Positions 13,024 through 26,100 of a stretch of 64,000 nt of DNA are shown here, in pieces. Under the pieces are notes generated by a model, which was given only the letters and a program-made list of their open reading frames with translations, was not told the origin of the DNA and searched no databases. The stretch is from Sipunculus nudus (Eukaryota > Annelida > Sipuncula > Golfingiida > Sipunculidae): positions 24,585,714 through 24,649,713 of the forward strand of contig CM049320.1 of assembly GCA_026874595.1 (NCBI GenBank), read 5' to 3'. Numbering within the stretch: position 1 is the stretch's first letter; every line of letters begins with the position of its first letter. A program made the position numbers and the translations under genes.

Positions 13024-16000
13024 ATATACACGCTAATTCTTCTTTGCAGCCAACCCTCTGCCCAAGGCCTTGGATTTGTTCGAAATCAAAGATATGGAAC
13101 ATGAAGCGAGTTTTCTGCTGAACAAGGGGTGTGACGTCAAGGTCTCACTTTACCACGGATGCCAGTTCAGCCTGAACCCTTTTCCAATTGGTTGTTTGTC
13201 TATCTCAGCTCTCCTGAGCCGGTTGTTCCCAGACTCATTCCGAGCTCTTGAAAGTCAGTATGTACCCTTTCCAAACAAGGTTTACATAGACAGTCTAGGC
13301 CTTGACCGCTGTCAACACACATTTTACAGTACGTTCAGTGTACAAGCATCGTTTACGGCAATACCTGGCCTTCTTACAATGGAGTCTGTCATGGGGGAGC
13401 TAGAGATAAGTAACATCACATTAACTCCGAAGATTTCCAGGATAGGGTATGCAGGCCTCTGGAACCTAGAAGAAGAACCACTGGATTTCTTTGTAGAGTA
13501 TGAAGTAGGACGGATACATGCAAGTGGAGGCCATAAAAACCCTCAAGCCTCGTTCCCAATAGGAAAACTGATATCTGGCGTGACCAAGAAATTCGGCGAG
13601 ATCGAAGAGAACCTAGCGGAGGTTACCAAAACACTACACTTAGAGAGCCTTACTGTAAGAAATGTTCAGGCCGAAGCTGTCTTGTCCAAAGACGAAGGAT
13701 CCTCTCTTCGCTTTGCCGTTAATTTAGTGGACGGACCTCTGTCTGGAGGTAAGTTAGAAGTCATGTTGACGAAGGCAGTTGGCAGTAGCTTTACTGTTCA
13801 CTTCTTTGGAAGTTTTGGTGAGACGTCTTTGGCTGGTGTGGTTGACACGCTGACTGGTTTAGAGTTACGAAATACTCCTCTCCTAGGAAAAGTCACCGTT
13901 CCCGGCATTAAATTTTTGTTTTCGACAAAGACTGTCGACAAAATCTTGCTTGATATTGCAGACGAGGATTTTCTGGAATTGTCCCCAACTATAAAAGGGT
14001 TAAGATTTGTTACCGAAATACCGAAATCACCGGGTTCAACGGACACATGGAGGTTATATGCCAATATATCCAAAACAGTTGAATTTAGCTTCACAAAGGA
14101 AAAGCGGCCAATAGCTAAGGAGTTTTTGAAACCCGTATTCAGCTTTCTGCAATCTGTGATTTTGCCATCAGGTATTCCCATGGACAAATTTTTTGCCTCT
14201 TCGATGGACCACCTCTCATACGACAGAGACAAAAAAATGTTTCAGGTGTGCGTGACACAAGAAGGAACCTTGGAGCTCATCAACGGCTACATAACGATTC
14301 AAGACACCTCACTCTTGCTTGCGCTACCAATAGGAAAAGATGAGGAAAGCACACAGGAAAGGAATCTAGGGGTTAAACTTTCGACCACTTGGATCCTTGG
14401 AGACACTGATGTTCAACTTAACTTTGAAAAGTCTTCTGACACAAACGTTTACGCAGCCGAGGCCAAGGCAAACCATCTGCAATTGCCAACGCTTCTTCCG
14501 TCTCAGTTTTCTAGTTTTAGTCAGCTCTTGGACATGCGGCTGAACAATCCTCATGTGAAGATGGTCTTTGGGGATGAAGTTTTGCTTCGAGTGACCGGAC
14601 AACCAACGTTCGGAAATTTACCCAACTTAAAAGCAGAGCTGTTCTTAGACACTGCAAAGCCATCATTTGGTTTTGGGATGATCATGAAAGATTCCGCTTT
14701 AACTAAGGTTGTAAGCTTTATAACAATGGGAAACATTGACCTGTCTTCTATGCCAGGCGCCCGCCTGTTTCATAACACCAGCCTTGCAGTAACTGTGGAA
14801 AGATTTATAGAAAAGACTGACATAATATTTGAAACGGAGGAAATTTCAAAAATAGATGTGGTCAATGGCATCCAACTAGCTGGAGAGTTTAATGCACCTG
14901 ACGACTGTCTTAATGATATTTTATGTGAAATACTCAAAAGGCCCTTAGGCGCACTATCATTGCAGATCCGCACAATACTTGATCAGGGTTCCATCAAAAC
15001 AACCGTTAAATTACCGATTGAGATACCTCTTTTGGCTGGAACCACCATGCGTGACCTCATGCTAGAAGTTTCGCTCAGTCAAACAGAGCAGTCGGTGTCT
15101 GTTGGCGGGTCAATAATCCTCCCTTCTCCTAAGCTAACATTTACGGGAATTCTGTCGTTCTCCAAAAACAGTCTTAACATATTTGAACTAGGCCTTGATA
15201 TGTATATGAAGGGCTTGTGGGAGAATGCGTTCAACCTTCCTTTCCTAGCAGTGGGAGATCTAATGTTTGGGGTGTCCATTCCTCCCCCTCCAACACTTAT
15301 TAGCAGACTTGCTCTGGGAGGGCGTGTCATTCTAGGCCTGCGCAACAATCCCCAAGCCATACCCATTGAAGCAGAAGCTTATATCGGTGTAGACCTGGGT
15401 AGCCCTGAAAACAATTACCTCTATGCTAAGATTACTTCGTTCACATTTGGGTCACTCTTGCGTGCGTTTGGTAAGTATTTGCCAATACCACAACCTGTTC
15501 TTGACACCGGATTTCCACAAGGGCTAGCACTGTCATTTGCTCTGATAGAGCAAAATATAGAGCAACTAGACATGGTTATACCAGCTGGATTTTCACTGAG
15601 GGGGAAAATACAGATTCTTACCCGTTCTGCTTTTGCTGATATACGGGTCTCACAAGAAGGTTTTTATACACATCTTGTGGTCAACCCATTCCGGTTAGGG
15701 AATATCCTGGACATCGGAGGCAGAAGTTCATCTCAGGGACCCCGACTCCTGATAGATACAAGCTGGGGTTCTTCGAATCAGAGGTGTTTATTAGAAGTCG
15801 AAGGTACTGTGCGCGTTCTTGGCATATCCGCCTTGCTGAATGTTAGCATAAGCAACGAAGGTCTGTATTTCAAAGTCCAGGGATCAGCTTTTGACTTATT
15901 TGAGGCAGTTGTAGAGGTTCACGCCGACACAACCTTGACAGGGTCAGGTTTCGAGGTGTCTGGGTATTTCAGAAATGATTTAATTGAAAGGCTTCGTGAG

Positions 16001-19000
16001 GGAGCTCTGGCTGGACTCCAGAAACTCCGTGAAATAGCAGATGCGGCTATAGATGGGGCCAAAGCTGGGATAGAATCAGCTCAAAGGAAACTCAGTGACG
16101 CGCGAGAAGAAGTCACAAAACTGCAAAACAAACTCAACGATGCCAAGAGGCATTTCGATAATGTCAACGGAGATCTCGAACGGAAAAAGAGGGACTTTGA
16201 CAGGAAAAAACGGGATTTCGAAAATAAACAGAGACAGCTTACCGATAAACAGAAAGCGCTTGATAGAGAGAAGAGGAAAGTGGACGACGCCGTGAGGGCT
16301 TTGGAAAACAAGAAACGTCATGGGTGTCCATCCGCGTGCAGAAGACGTGAGTATATCATCATACTAATATTTTAATACTGGTGTTAATATTGTCGATAAT
16401 AACATGGTAGAATAATATGGTAATCTGCTGTTTTATGGTAATACTTCGATTGTCCATCAGATTGCTTATCGAGTTTTATAATCCGAAATAATTCGTTTAC
16501 TCGAAATCGTGTGCCCCGTTCACTGCAATGCACAAAACTCCCGCGATCTTAACAATACATTTAGTTTTAATGAGGATAATTTAGAAATAGGAGTTTGAAC
16601 AATTAATGACATGGTACGGATCATCTTCAATATCTTGAGTAGACATACATGGTAGTGTTCTGTACCGGGCAGGAAAAAGGTTGTAATATGTGATGTTGAG
16701 TTTGACGTAGATCATTTTTTTGTGTTTTCTCTAAAGAGTCGGTTCCATTTTCATTACCTAACACTGACCTTTCTTTTTAACACCAAACCAGGGAGTTCCC
16801 TTTAACTGAAACTACCCATACTTAAGTTTGATCTTATTATTATTAAAAACAAAAAGTATTTTGGAAATTGAAAAAAAAATCCTAAATAAATAACTGCTAC
16901 TGAAATCATTATATCTGAGTAATGATTGGTTGGAATAACATTAAAGAAATTCCACGCAGTTGTATGTTTTCAGGGAGAAGAGTTGAAGGTACCGTGCAAA
17001 GAAATCTTATGTAAATAAATATAAAATTTTCCACAGGGCGGGCAATTGGAGGCCCCGAGCATATCTTTTTGGATGCAAAGCGTGCCCGTCAGTTCATAAA
17101 ACCCACGAGCCTGCGCCGGTCTAGAAGGTGGGGATGGAATCCATTCGAGAAAGCGAGGGAAGTCGCCGAGAGAGCAGCCGAGGTAGTCAAAGAAAGAGCA
17201 CGTGAGTAATTGAGCTTCTTCCGAAACCGAGGCTCAAAGGCACAGAGCCTTAACAATATTTAAATGGGCCAGCAGCCTTGAATATACTCCCCTGGGATTA
17301 AAATAGTGATATTTTATTTATATTATCTGCCCCCCCCCCCCCCCAAAAAATATTAAAATAAAAGTGACTTAGGGGTTATGATAGCGGCTGACATGCATGG
17401 CCTATGACCGTGTTTCACGAGTGTGTCTTCCAAGGGATCCTCGTTGGTATGACCTAGCAACAGAGGCGATTACACACCCAGGACCCGCAGGTGCAGTAGT
17501 CACCGGGCCTGGCTGATACCAGTATATAAAATTGAGATGATACTGCGCTCTCACGTAGTACGAAACCGGATTTGATTTCCGCAAATGTACATAGAGTTAA
17601 GCTGGCATTAAAAATGGAGGCGGTTACCTCCATCAAAAGAAAATAAAAAAACATGGACCATGACCTATGACATTATTGATAATATTCACTATTTATTCAT
17701 ATATTCAAAGACTATTTTTTTTTAACTATGTAGGATGAAAGAAAAATTATTTGATTATTTAAAGGTCTAAGGCAGAATAACTGATTGTAAAGTGAACATG
17801 AACAAATACTGTTTCATAACTTCCAATTGTTTGTCTCAACCAATAAACATGCCAGAAAAATGTGTCAACAACTGGTCACACAAAATGGGTAGCACTGTTC
17901 AAGATGCATGTATAGCAAATGAAATCATTGCAAAATTGGCAATTGTAACTTTTGTAATATACAAAAATACTGATTGAAGTGGGATGTGACTTATAAATGT
18001 TATTCATATTTTTAAGGAATTCTTAGGCCAATTCTTCTTAAAACATTGCTCGATTACAGGAACATATGTATAAGTGTTGGACATAAATTCATTTTGATGG
18101 TCAAAATGATTGCCTTGCATAAATTTTGATAGGGTGATTTCCATCTCGTAATAGTATTGAAAATGGTATGGTAATTCGTGCTGGGCAAATTGTCCTTTAT
18201 ATTGCAGTTTGAAAAAAGATACGAATAAATATGCAAAAAAAAAATAACAAATGATAGTACGTGTCACCACTGCTGTTTATCTAAGTAAACTCTCCATCAT
18301 CAATGAGACAGAATTATGACTGGGTTCAGATGTAAGATACCCCATTCTTTTTTCCATCTTAATTAGACTAACCCACTAGGGATCCTGTAAGAAATGAACT
18401 GCCCCGATGGGTCAGCTAATCAGATTCCTCTCCGGCTCTACTAATGCCAGGGCTAAGGGTAGTGACTTCACTTGTTGACCTCAGGCAAAGGAGTCTCTGT
18501 TCTTTGGAACAAGCACGACCTTATGATACTTAACTACGTCATTTAGTTAGTAGAGCCCCGGCGTTGAAAAGGCGACGGTTGATGTTCAAATGAAGTGCAG
18601 TAGCCTGCCACCGCACCTTGTGCTAACCCACAGACTGGCAGTGCAGTATGTTTCGGCTTTGAAGTGACAATCTATACTAAATAAAGTCAAACTTTTCGGC
18701 CAATTTGGTGATCTAAAACTAAATTCCGTGTTGATATGTTTCATTTGTGGTAGACATTTTTAATAAAACGTGCCCAACCGTTTATTGCATGTTATACATC
18801 AGTTATCAAATAACCCGAAGACCCGAAAATTAATGTTTCCATGTATCACTATTGGATTAGGTTGTAACCTTGTGTGTCTAGGAACACGGCTGATCCAAAT
18901 ATAAATATGAATATGATGTCTCCATGTATGACAATCAATATGGCTGCTACCTTATGAGAAACAAATGTCTCTACTAAAATGTGTGACCATGAATATGGCA

Positions 19001-20576
19001 AAGTATTAATTGACTGTAAAAACACATGTGTTTGTACTATTTTTGTAATGATTTAACTGTTATTTTTATTATTTTTAAACTGACAGGAGAAGCATGGTGT
19101 ATTGGAAAATGGATTGCTCGCCAGGCATGTCTGGCAGTCATTGAAGTAAGATATTCTCTGGTTATTAGATATCATTTAAGAACAACCAAAATACTATGAT
19201 TTTACTTGCACCAGTACTTACGGTAGACATACATTCTGTTTTCAGTTGCATCTTATTATAAACCCCTTTGACATATCGTCTATAAAAAAATTAAAGCCTT
19301 AGTATATGGTAGCAAATATAAATCATGTAAACAGTACTGGGATCAAGCTAATGTAAAATATACTGAAGTAAAAAAATATGAAGAGAATCATTTTTGTATT
19401 AAGCACAAATCATAATGTAAACATTATGAATTTGATTGAACGTTTCAGACTCGTAAAAAAATATTGCCTGTCAGTCTGCATATATACATAAAGACATATA
19501 GATCATACATTTCTTTATTGTTATTTCGTAAAATTGCAAACTGATTAGATGTTCTATTATAAATCGAAGTCATATTTGACTTATTTTTAATTGAAATTTA
19601 TATACTTAAGGGACTCAAATGGGTGGTCGACAAGGCGAAAATAGTGTTTGATGCTGCTAAACTGGCGCTAGAGGTCGCTAAAAAGGCTTTGGATGTCGCT
19701 AAAATCGCCATGGATATCGCAAAAGGGGCGTTGTCTGTGGCTCAGGGGATAGTGAATCTAGCAAAAGGTGCACTGGACGCCGCAAATTTGCTCCTGGAAG
19801 GAGCGAAGTTTATACTTAAAAGTGCAGAGTAAGACAACTTTAATCGTCGTTTTATATACGTGGAACCTTTTAAAATAAAATTCCAGATAATCGATAAAGA
19901 AATAAATGTTTGCAATGATAAAAAAATAGAAATCTATGAAATATTTTTTTTGCATGTCATACCAGTTTTTAGTCGGTGATATGTAATCCATTTTCGCCGT
20001 TCGTTAGCTCAAGGATTTTGGCGGTAAATCTCCTTAAATATGACCATTAAACTATATGCAATATCATTGGTGTGATTACATTGCTGTGCTCTGTGCGCAC
20101 CCTGGTGAACCTAGCCGTAGAAAGCAGCGGTTACACGAAAGGATGTATTGAACGACTCCAGTGTATAACCGGTGTGTGATGAGCGTATATCCAGGGAGGT
20201 TCTTGATGATTCCCCTTGGAAACCTGAAATTAGGTCACTGTGACCTATTTTCTATGTGTTAACGAGAGTGGATGAGCATCCCATTAATAATTAAAGTTTC
20301 CTACAAAAGCTACTGTATTTTAATAATTAATACATGGATTGCCATGAATTATGCCTTGCATATTAACCATGGATATTTTCATCAGTTTCTAGAGACTGGT
20401 GGTGTTATCTGTATTATTTTTTTATTTCAAATTTTTCCTCTATTTTTGTAACAATCATATGAGAGCAATGGTATCAGTTTCTCTGCTGTGGTTCTATCTA
20501 ATTTCATGAAACCTTGTATGTTTATTGATCATGCATGACTAGTTTTATCCATTCCCAAGGAATGCTGGTGCCATCG

Positions 20577-20610
<34 letters not shown>

Positions 20611-22812
20611 TTAATTTTCACACATATGTCCTACATTTCTTACCCTTATAGCGGTAGGATATTTTAAAGCATGACTCAAATAGAATAATTCAAATATTAG
20701 ATACCTTCTGCTTTCTGTTTGTATATGACATCTGTATCAAAAAGTCATGCTGTTTCAAAATAGGAAAACCCTAGACATCGCCATGGTCGCACTGGAGGGA
20801 GTGCGAGCTCTTCACAGGTTTGGTATCGCTATAGCTGAGAAAGCCATCAGCTTCGGACTCGGGGGCCTTATTGACATCAAAGAAATCTCCTTCCGGACCA
20901 AACTGTCTGTCGCAAATGGCGGAGAGTTCGAGGGTTCAATGAAGGCTGCCATACTTAGAAAAGACATACAGTTCGCGTTCTACCTTAAGCTGAGGTAAAC
21001 AAATATTTTACTTAGATACGCTTGACTTTTTCTGATTTGTTAGACAAACATGATGACATTATTCACGTAAAATAACTAAATAAATTAATACCAGTTATAT
21101 GCATGGGTATATTAAATTCCATTCCTCTAGTGATCTCGAGATAGTCATGAGAACACATCTGAGGCGATTAAACAGATATGTATGGTTTGCTAATATAAAT
21201 AGAGTGCATGATTGAAAATGAAATTTTATTGTCCTCTCACGCAGGTGTTTTTTATGACCATAAAAGCGGTAGGGTAGGGCAGGGCAAGACGCCCACCTTA
21301 AGCGGAAACGTTTCCTGGTGGTTCTTAAACATCTTTAAATCATATTTTTTATTGTTAACAGTTCAGATATATTAGAGAAAATAAATTCTGATGGGAATTT
21401 TGGCACTATTCAGAATATTTTCGACGAAATCGGGGAAAGTTAAATCTTCTGACCATGGGCGTTTTACCTCAGACTTGGGGCAATATGCCCATAGGTGGGC
21501 ATGTTACTCCGCTCTCTTCATTCATTCTCGCGCTTCTATTTATTGATTACAACAGTGCAAAAGCATTTGCCTATAATACTATATTAAAGAAAAAATTACA
21601 GCCTAACATCGAATCGCATGTTATTATCTATGCTGAAATACTAGAAAATAGGTTACACTTTATTTGATGACCAATTTGTGGAAAACTATACAAATTCACA
21701 CATGCATGCCACATTCACTCGGTAACTCACAAAGTAACACAAAGCCTTCATGTAGAAACGCTTAAAGGGATGTAATCAGGAGCAATATTTTGTCTATTCT
21801 TTAACTCTATCAGTCCAGTTTTACTTTATACAAAAGTTTCCCAGCAAAAACGTCCCAGCACACAGTCTCATTTCCTCCAATACAGCTACCTGTTAGGACC
21901 TTGTTATGGTTCTGTGTGTGAGTAAGCATTGTCCACGTGATTTTGTATACCATAACAAGGTCGCGTAACCAGACGTCCGATTTTGTTCATCCACGACAGA
22001 TCTCAAACAAAGAGTAGTTCAAACTAGTCCATACATGGACTTTCATGTCCTCTGATATATCTCTGCTGGATGGACTTAAAATTAAGGTCCTGAATGGACA
22101 TTAAGGCCTATCTACCGAATGTAAATTCATTGTAGAACCTATTTCAACAGATTTGTACGATAGGTACATGGGCCTCAGCTGAAATGACACGCACCTTTTG
22201 CCCCATGTATCGGGTCCCTGATCCCCTGCAACACGCAATGTTTCAGCCAGCGGGAACATGTATTACATTTTTTTGGCAATGTCACTCAGGGCATCTCCTG
22301 ATTGACAGGTATTGTGGCCCGGGCGATACACGGAGTCCCACTCGCTATGTTTAGGTTGGCGCCAGCTAGTGATCGCGCTAGGTCCACTCTAGTAAGCGAA
22401 CCCAATATTTTGGCAGGTACCAATTGATTTCAAAGAGAAGACGCTATTTTTCGTGTAAATTCAACATGCTTTATAGGTGATTAGGTCCCTTAAATTAGAT
22501 AAAAACAAAGGCTGAGCATCAGGTAACTTGCAAGTCCAAATACGTTCCTTCTCAGAATTTAAGCTGGACGCTGCTAAGCTCTTTTTGGTGTTTCGGGGGA
22601 CGCCGAAGTCTCTGGAGGCCTCCTTTAAACTTGCTCCTTCTACAACAGCTTTTACAGCCAGTCGCATATAATGTATCCTGCCCATAACCACATCGCGTGG
22701 ATTTCAAAGTATACGTAAGAGCCAGCTGAAAAGTGATACAGCATTTTAATAATTTTCTCTTCTCTCTCTTTCTCTCTCTCTCTCACACACCACCATACAT
22801 ATTATATATATA

Positions 22813-22860
<48 letters not shown>

Positions 22861-23003
22861 TGTTTAATAAGACCATCCGCGGGTCTTGCCTGAAATGGTC
22901 TTAATTCACAGGTGGTCTTATTACACAGGTCAGTTAAAACCAATGTGAATGCTTTTGGTTCACTAAAATGTTGTCTTAATAGACTGGTGATCTTTCAGAC
23001 AGG

Positions 23004-23041
<38 letters not shown>

Positions 23042-23088
23042 TATATATATATATATATCTTATGTATGGGGTATATATATATAAATAA

Positions 23089-23119
<31 letters not shown>

Positions 23120-26100
23120 TATTTATTTATTTATATATATATATTTATTTATTTATATAAATATATATATATTTATTTATATATTATATTTATATATATA
23201 TATATGTATATGCAGGTATATCATATCAATGTATAATATAATAAATCAGGAATATATCTAAAGAAAATATTCACCAAAATATTGCATTCAAATATCAAGT
23301 AAACCTAGCTTTTCCATTATATTTGTACAACCTCGTTTCAATATAAAATAAAATTTATTTTGGTTAAAAAAAAATCTAACTCCCCACTTATTATTGCCTT
23401 AAAGGGGGTAACACGCCCAGTGGGCGTCTCGCCTCAACAACCACGTGGGCTTTTTGCCTCAAATCACGTGATTTAATTTGACCTGCGCCTTGCTGCCACT
23501 TCTGTAATCTTCATTCTGAACAGTCCATTTTAATCATTTTCAAGGTTTTATGTATCATTTATTTCAAACTTATCGTAAGTAGATGCAATAGGTATACCAC
23601 AGACCACATTTAAAAACTCATCTATGTTGTAAGCAATACACCACATACCTTTTCGATGACACCAAACGCCGAGCAGCCGCCCTGTTGTTCGCCTCAAGTT
23701 CTCAAAACGCCTACCAGATGGCTTGAAACAAAGTGTACGCTCGGTGGCGCCAGTTTAATGGCACATAAATAGTAAAATGGGGGTGGGCATTTTACCCCGG
23801 GGATGCGTCTTGCCCTGCTCTACCCTATAAGGGAGTATTTAAATTTGTTTCCATGAATATTTTTAAGTGACATATTTTGTTCCTATATTCGTAAAATGAC
23901 CCCAATGCTAAATGATAATTTTTTTTATACATAACTAAACTTAATTGTTCCAAAAACTTGTAACACAACAGAGACCATGTCTCTATGGCGACAAGTACAT
24001 GTAGTTTAATGCCAGGGTGCCAGTAAGGCATACTATTCATACTGTTTTGATAACATTTGTTATACCAAGATAGGTTGTTTTTATCGGTACTCTGCGTTGA
24101 TTGTCAGACCTTGAAAACACGAATTTGTTAAATTAAATCTCGTTACTTGGGATATCGTTCACACGTTTCGGAATATATGTCAAGACCATGACCTGGGTCA
24201 ACGAAAAAAAGCACTCAGAGAGCGCAGACCTCCGCCAATGCAGCCCATTACCCCCATATGGCATTGTCAAAAATGTGGGATAAACCAACAAAACAATCTA
24301 TGAACGTTATAGCATACTGAAACTGAGCGCCATCTAGTGGGATCAAACTGAACAAGGCAGCTTTCTACCCCCCTATAGCATTGTCAGAAATACAGCATTT
24401 TTCCTTGTAAAAAATGGCCTTCAAAATTTAATCAATTGTTCTTTCCATCAGTGCCAAGCCTTTCTGAAAATTTCATCAAATCTGTCAAAATTTTTTGAGT
24501 AATGTTGCTAACAGACAAACAAACAGAAAAAAAACAGACAAACAAACAAACCCCGACAAAAAATAACCTCCATGGCGGAGGTAATAATGGAGGCATCGAT
24601 TGTGGGATGATCAATTTATCAGAGTTGTCGTCAGGCGGGGTTCCACTCTTCTTTCCACAGGTCAGTCTCATCTATGATTGAGAGCCTGTTAACGACGATA
24701 TCCAAGAACCTGGGGGCGCGAAGGAAGCGTAGCATCGAGGAGCACGTTTTCCCGACCCTGACTCAACTCAAGATGGGAGAGAATGTTACTGAGCAAGACG
24801 AGCACGTGAGGCGTGTCATGACAGGTAACAGGTTTAATAACAAATTTATTCATAGTAATCAGAAGTCAATGTTAATCAGTGACGGCTCGAGTGAGGTTTA
24901 TAGACTCCACTTCCGCACTTGAATTTGAGTATTCCTGCCTATTGATTGAGTTCGGAATTAATATGGAATATCCAGGGCAACTAGGGTTGAAAGTCGTGAA
25001 TGCACGACTCGGTATGTTAATATTTTGGGCTGGTAAGCCTAACTTGAGTCGTGATACAAGTCATACGGAGGAATACATTATAGTGGTCTTCCATCATGTT
25101 ACTTTGATATCGTGGTAAACAGCCCATAATCTTTACATTAGGCTACGAATGATGAATTAACATAAAACAATACATGTGAACTCAGAACACAAATAGAAAA
25201 TCTGTCACTATGCTTACGAGTCACTTCCTGTATCGCGTACAAGTTGGCTCTCGCTCAGTAACTCGTGCGAGCAATGTTTTAATTCATGCGGTCAGAAATT
25301 CAAGAAACTTGCAGAGGGATTTTCCAATATGCTGAGATAATGCTTTTTTTTTTTTTGCTCATGGTAGGTATTGTTTGAGAGTATACTAAAATTGCTGAAG
25401 ATTGGTCTTCTTTATGCCACGTAACAGCGTACTTGTAGGCCATGAGGCGTTTAAAAAAAATTACGAAAATAGTTGCATCCTCATAGAGCCTTATAAAGTG
25501 TGTTCCTTGTTGAAGGATGTAATACAGCCCTAGTAATACATCTTTTAAGGCACTCTGACAGCAAACTTGTACACTGGTCGTAGACTTTCCAATGTCAGAG
25601 GGCCGAAATAGCGCTAGCTCTAAACATGGGAGTCGGGGAAATTAAGCCTGCAAGCCTCCTTTGCAGCAGAAAAAAAGGTCCATTCTTAACACTGTATATT
25701 GTTATAAACATAAATGACAGAACTCAAGCTTGGAGATACCCTGGTTTTTATTACAGCAGATATACTTCAAATTATAAACGTGTGCAAGAACAAATGAAAA
25801 ACACCTATGATAAGAAATGATAATAAACTTAAGCGAAATTTGTGAGTCGTGCTAGAGGCGCATGCAAAATACCAACTGACTTGAAGTGAGCGGAAACTTC
25901 AGAAATCGGCCTGTGATTATGTAACATAGAGGTCTCCGCTCCAGCGTTACGGAGTGGAGACAGCTGCACAGGAGAGCCCTTACTCATGATTTAAACAAAA
26001 ATAAACAAACATTTATTGTCCAAATTAATTATGTGATACAATGTGATAAGAAGCATTAAAGACGGTAACTGACTGAATAAGACTACACCTGCAATACACA

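Larger units (their letters stand above)
21272..23825 (-). mobile_element. Pogo-like (Tc1/mariner superfamily) DNA transposon, decayed, 2,554 bp
   Basis: Terminal inverted repeats GGGTAGGGCAGGGCAAGACG (left) and the complement CGTCTTGCCCTGCTCTACCC (right) differ at one of 20 positions. TA at 21270 and 23826 flanks it as a target duplication. Copy 2 shows the empty site with a single TA at 36153-36154, so insertion is directly visible. Inside, on the - strand at 22461-22691, is a pogo/CENP-B-type helix-turn-helix segment. No catalytic DDE/D domain was found and the interior is filled with microsatellites. It is therefore non-autonomous. It sits in intron 7. Confidence 0.8.

Noticed and set aside
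13798-14232. 144-codon - strand frame within exon 3, and other frames opposite the large exon
   Set aside because: Shadows of the + strand coding exon.
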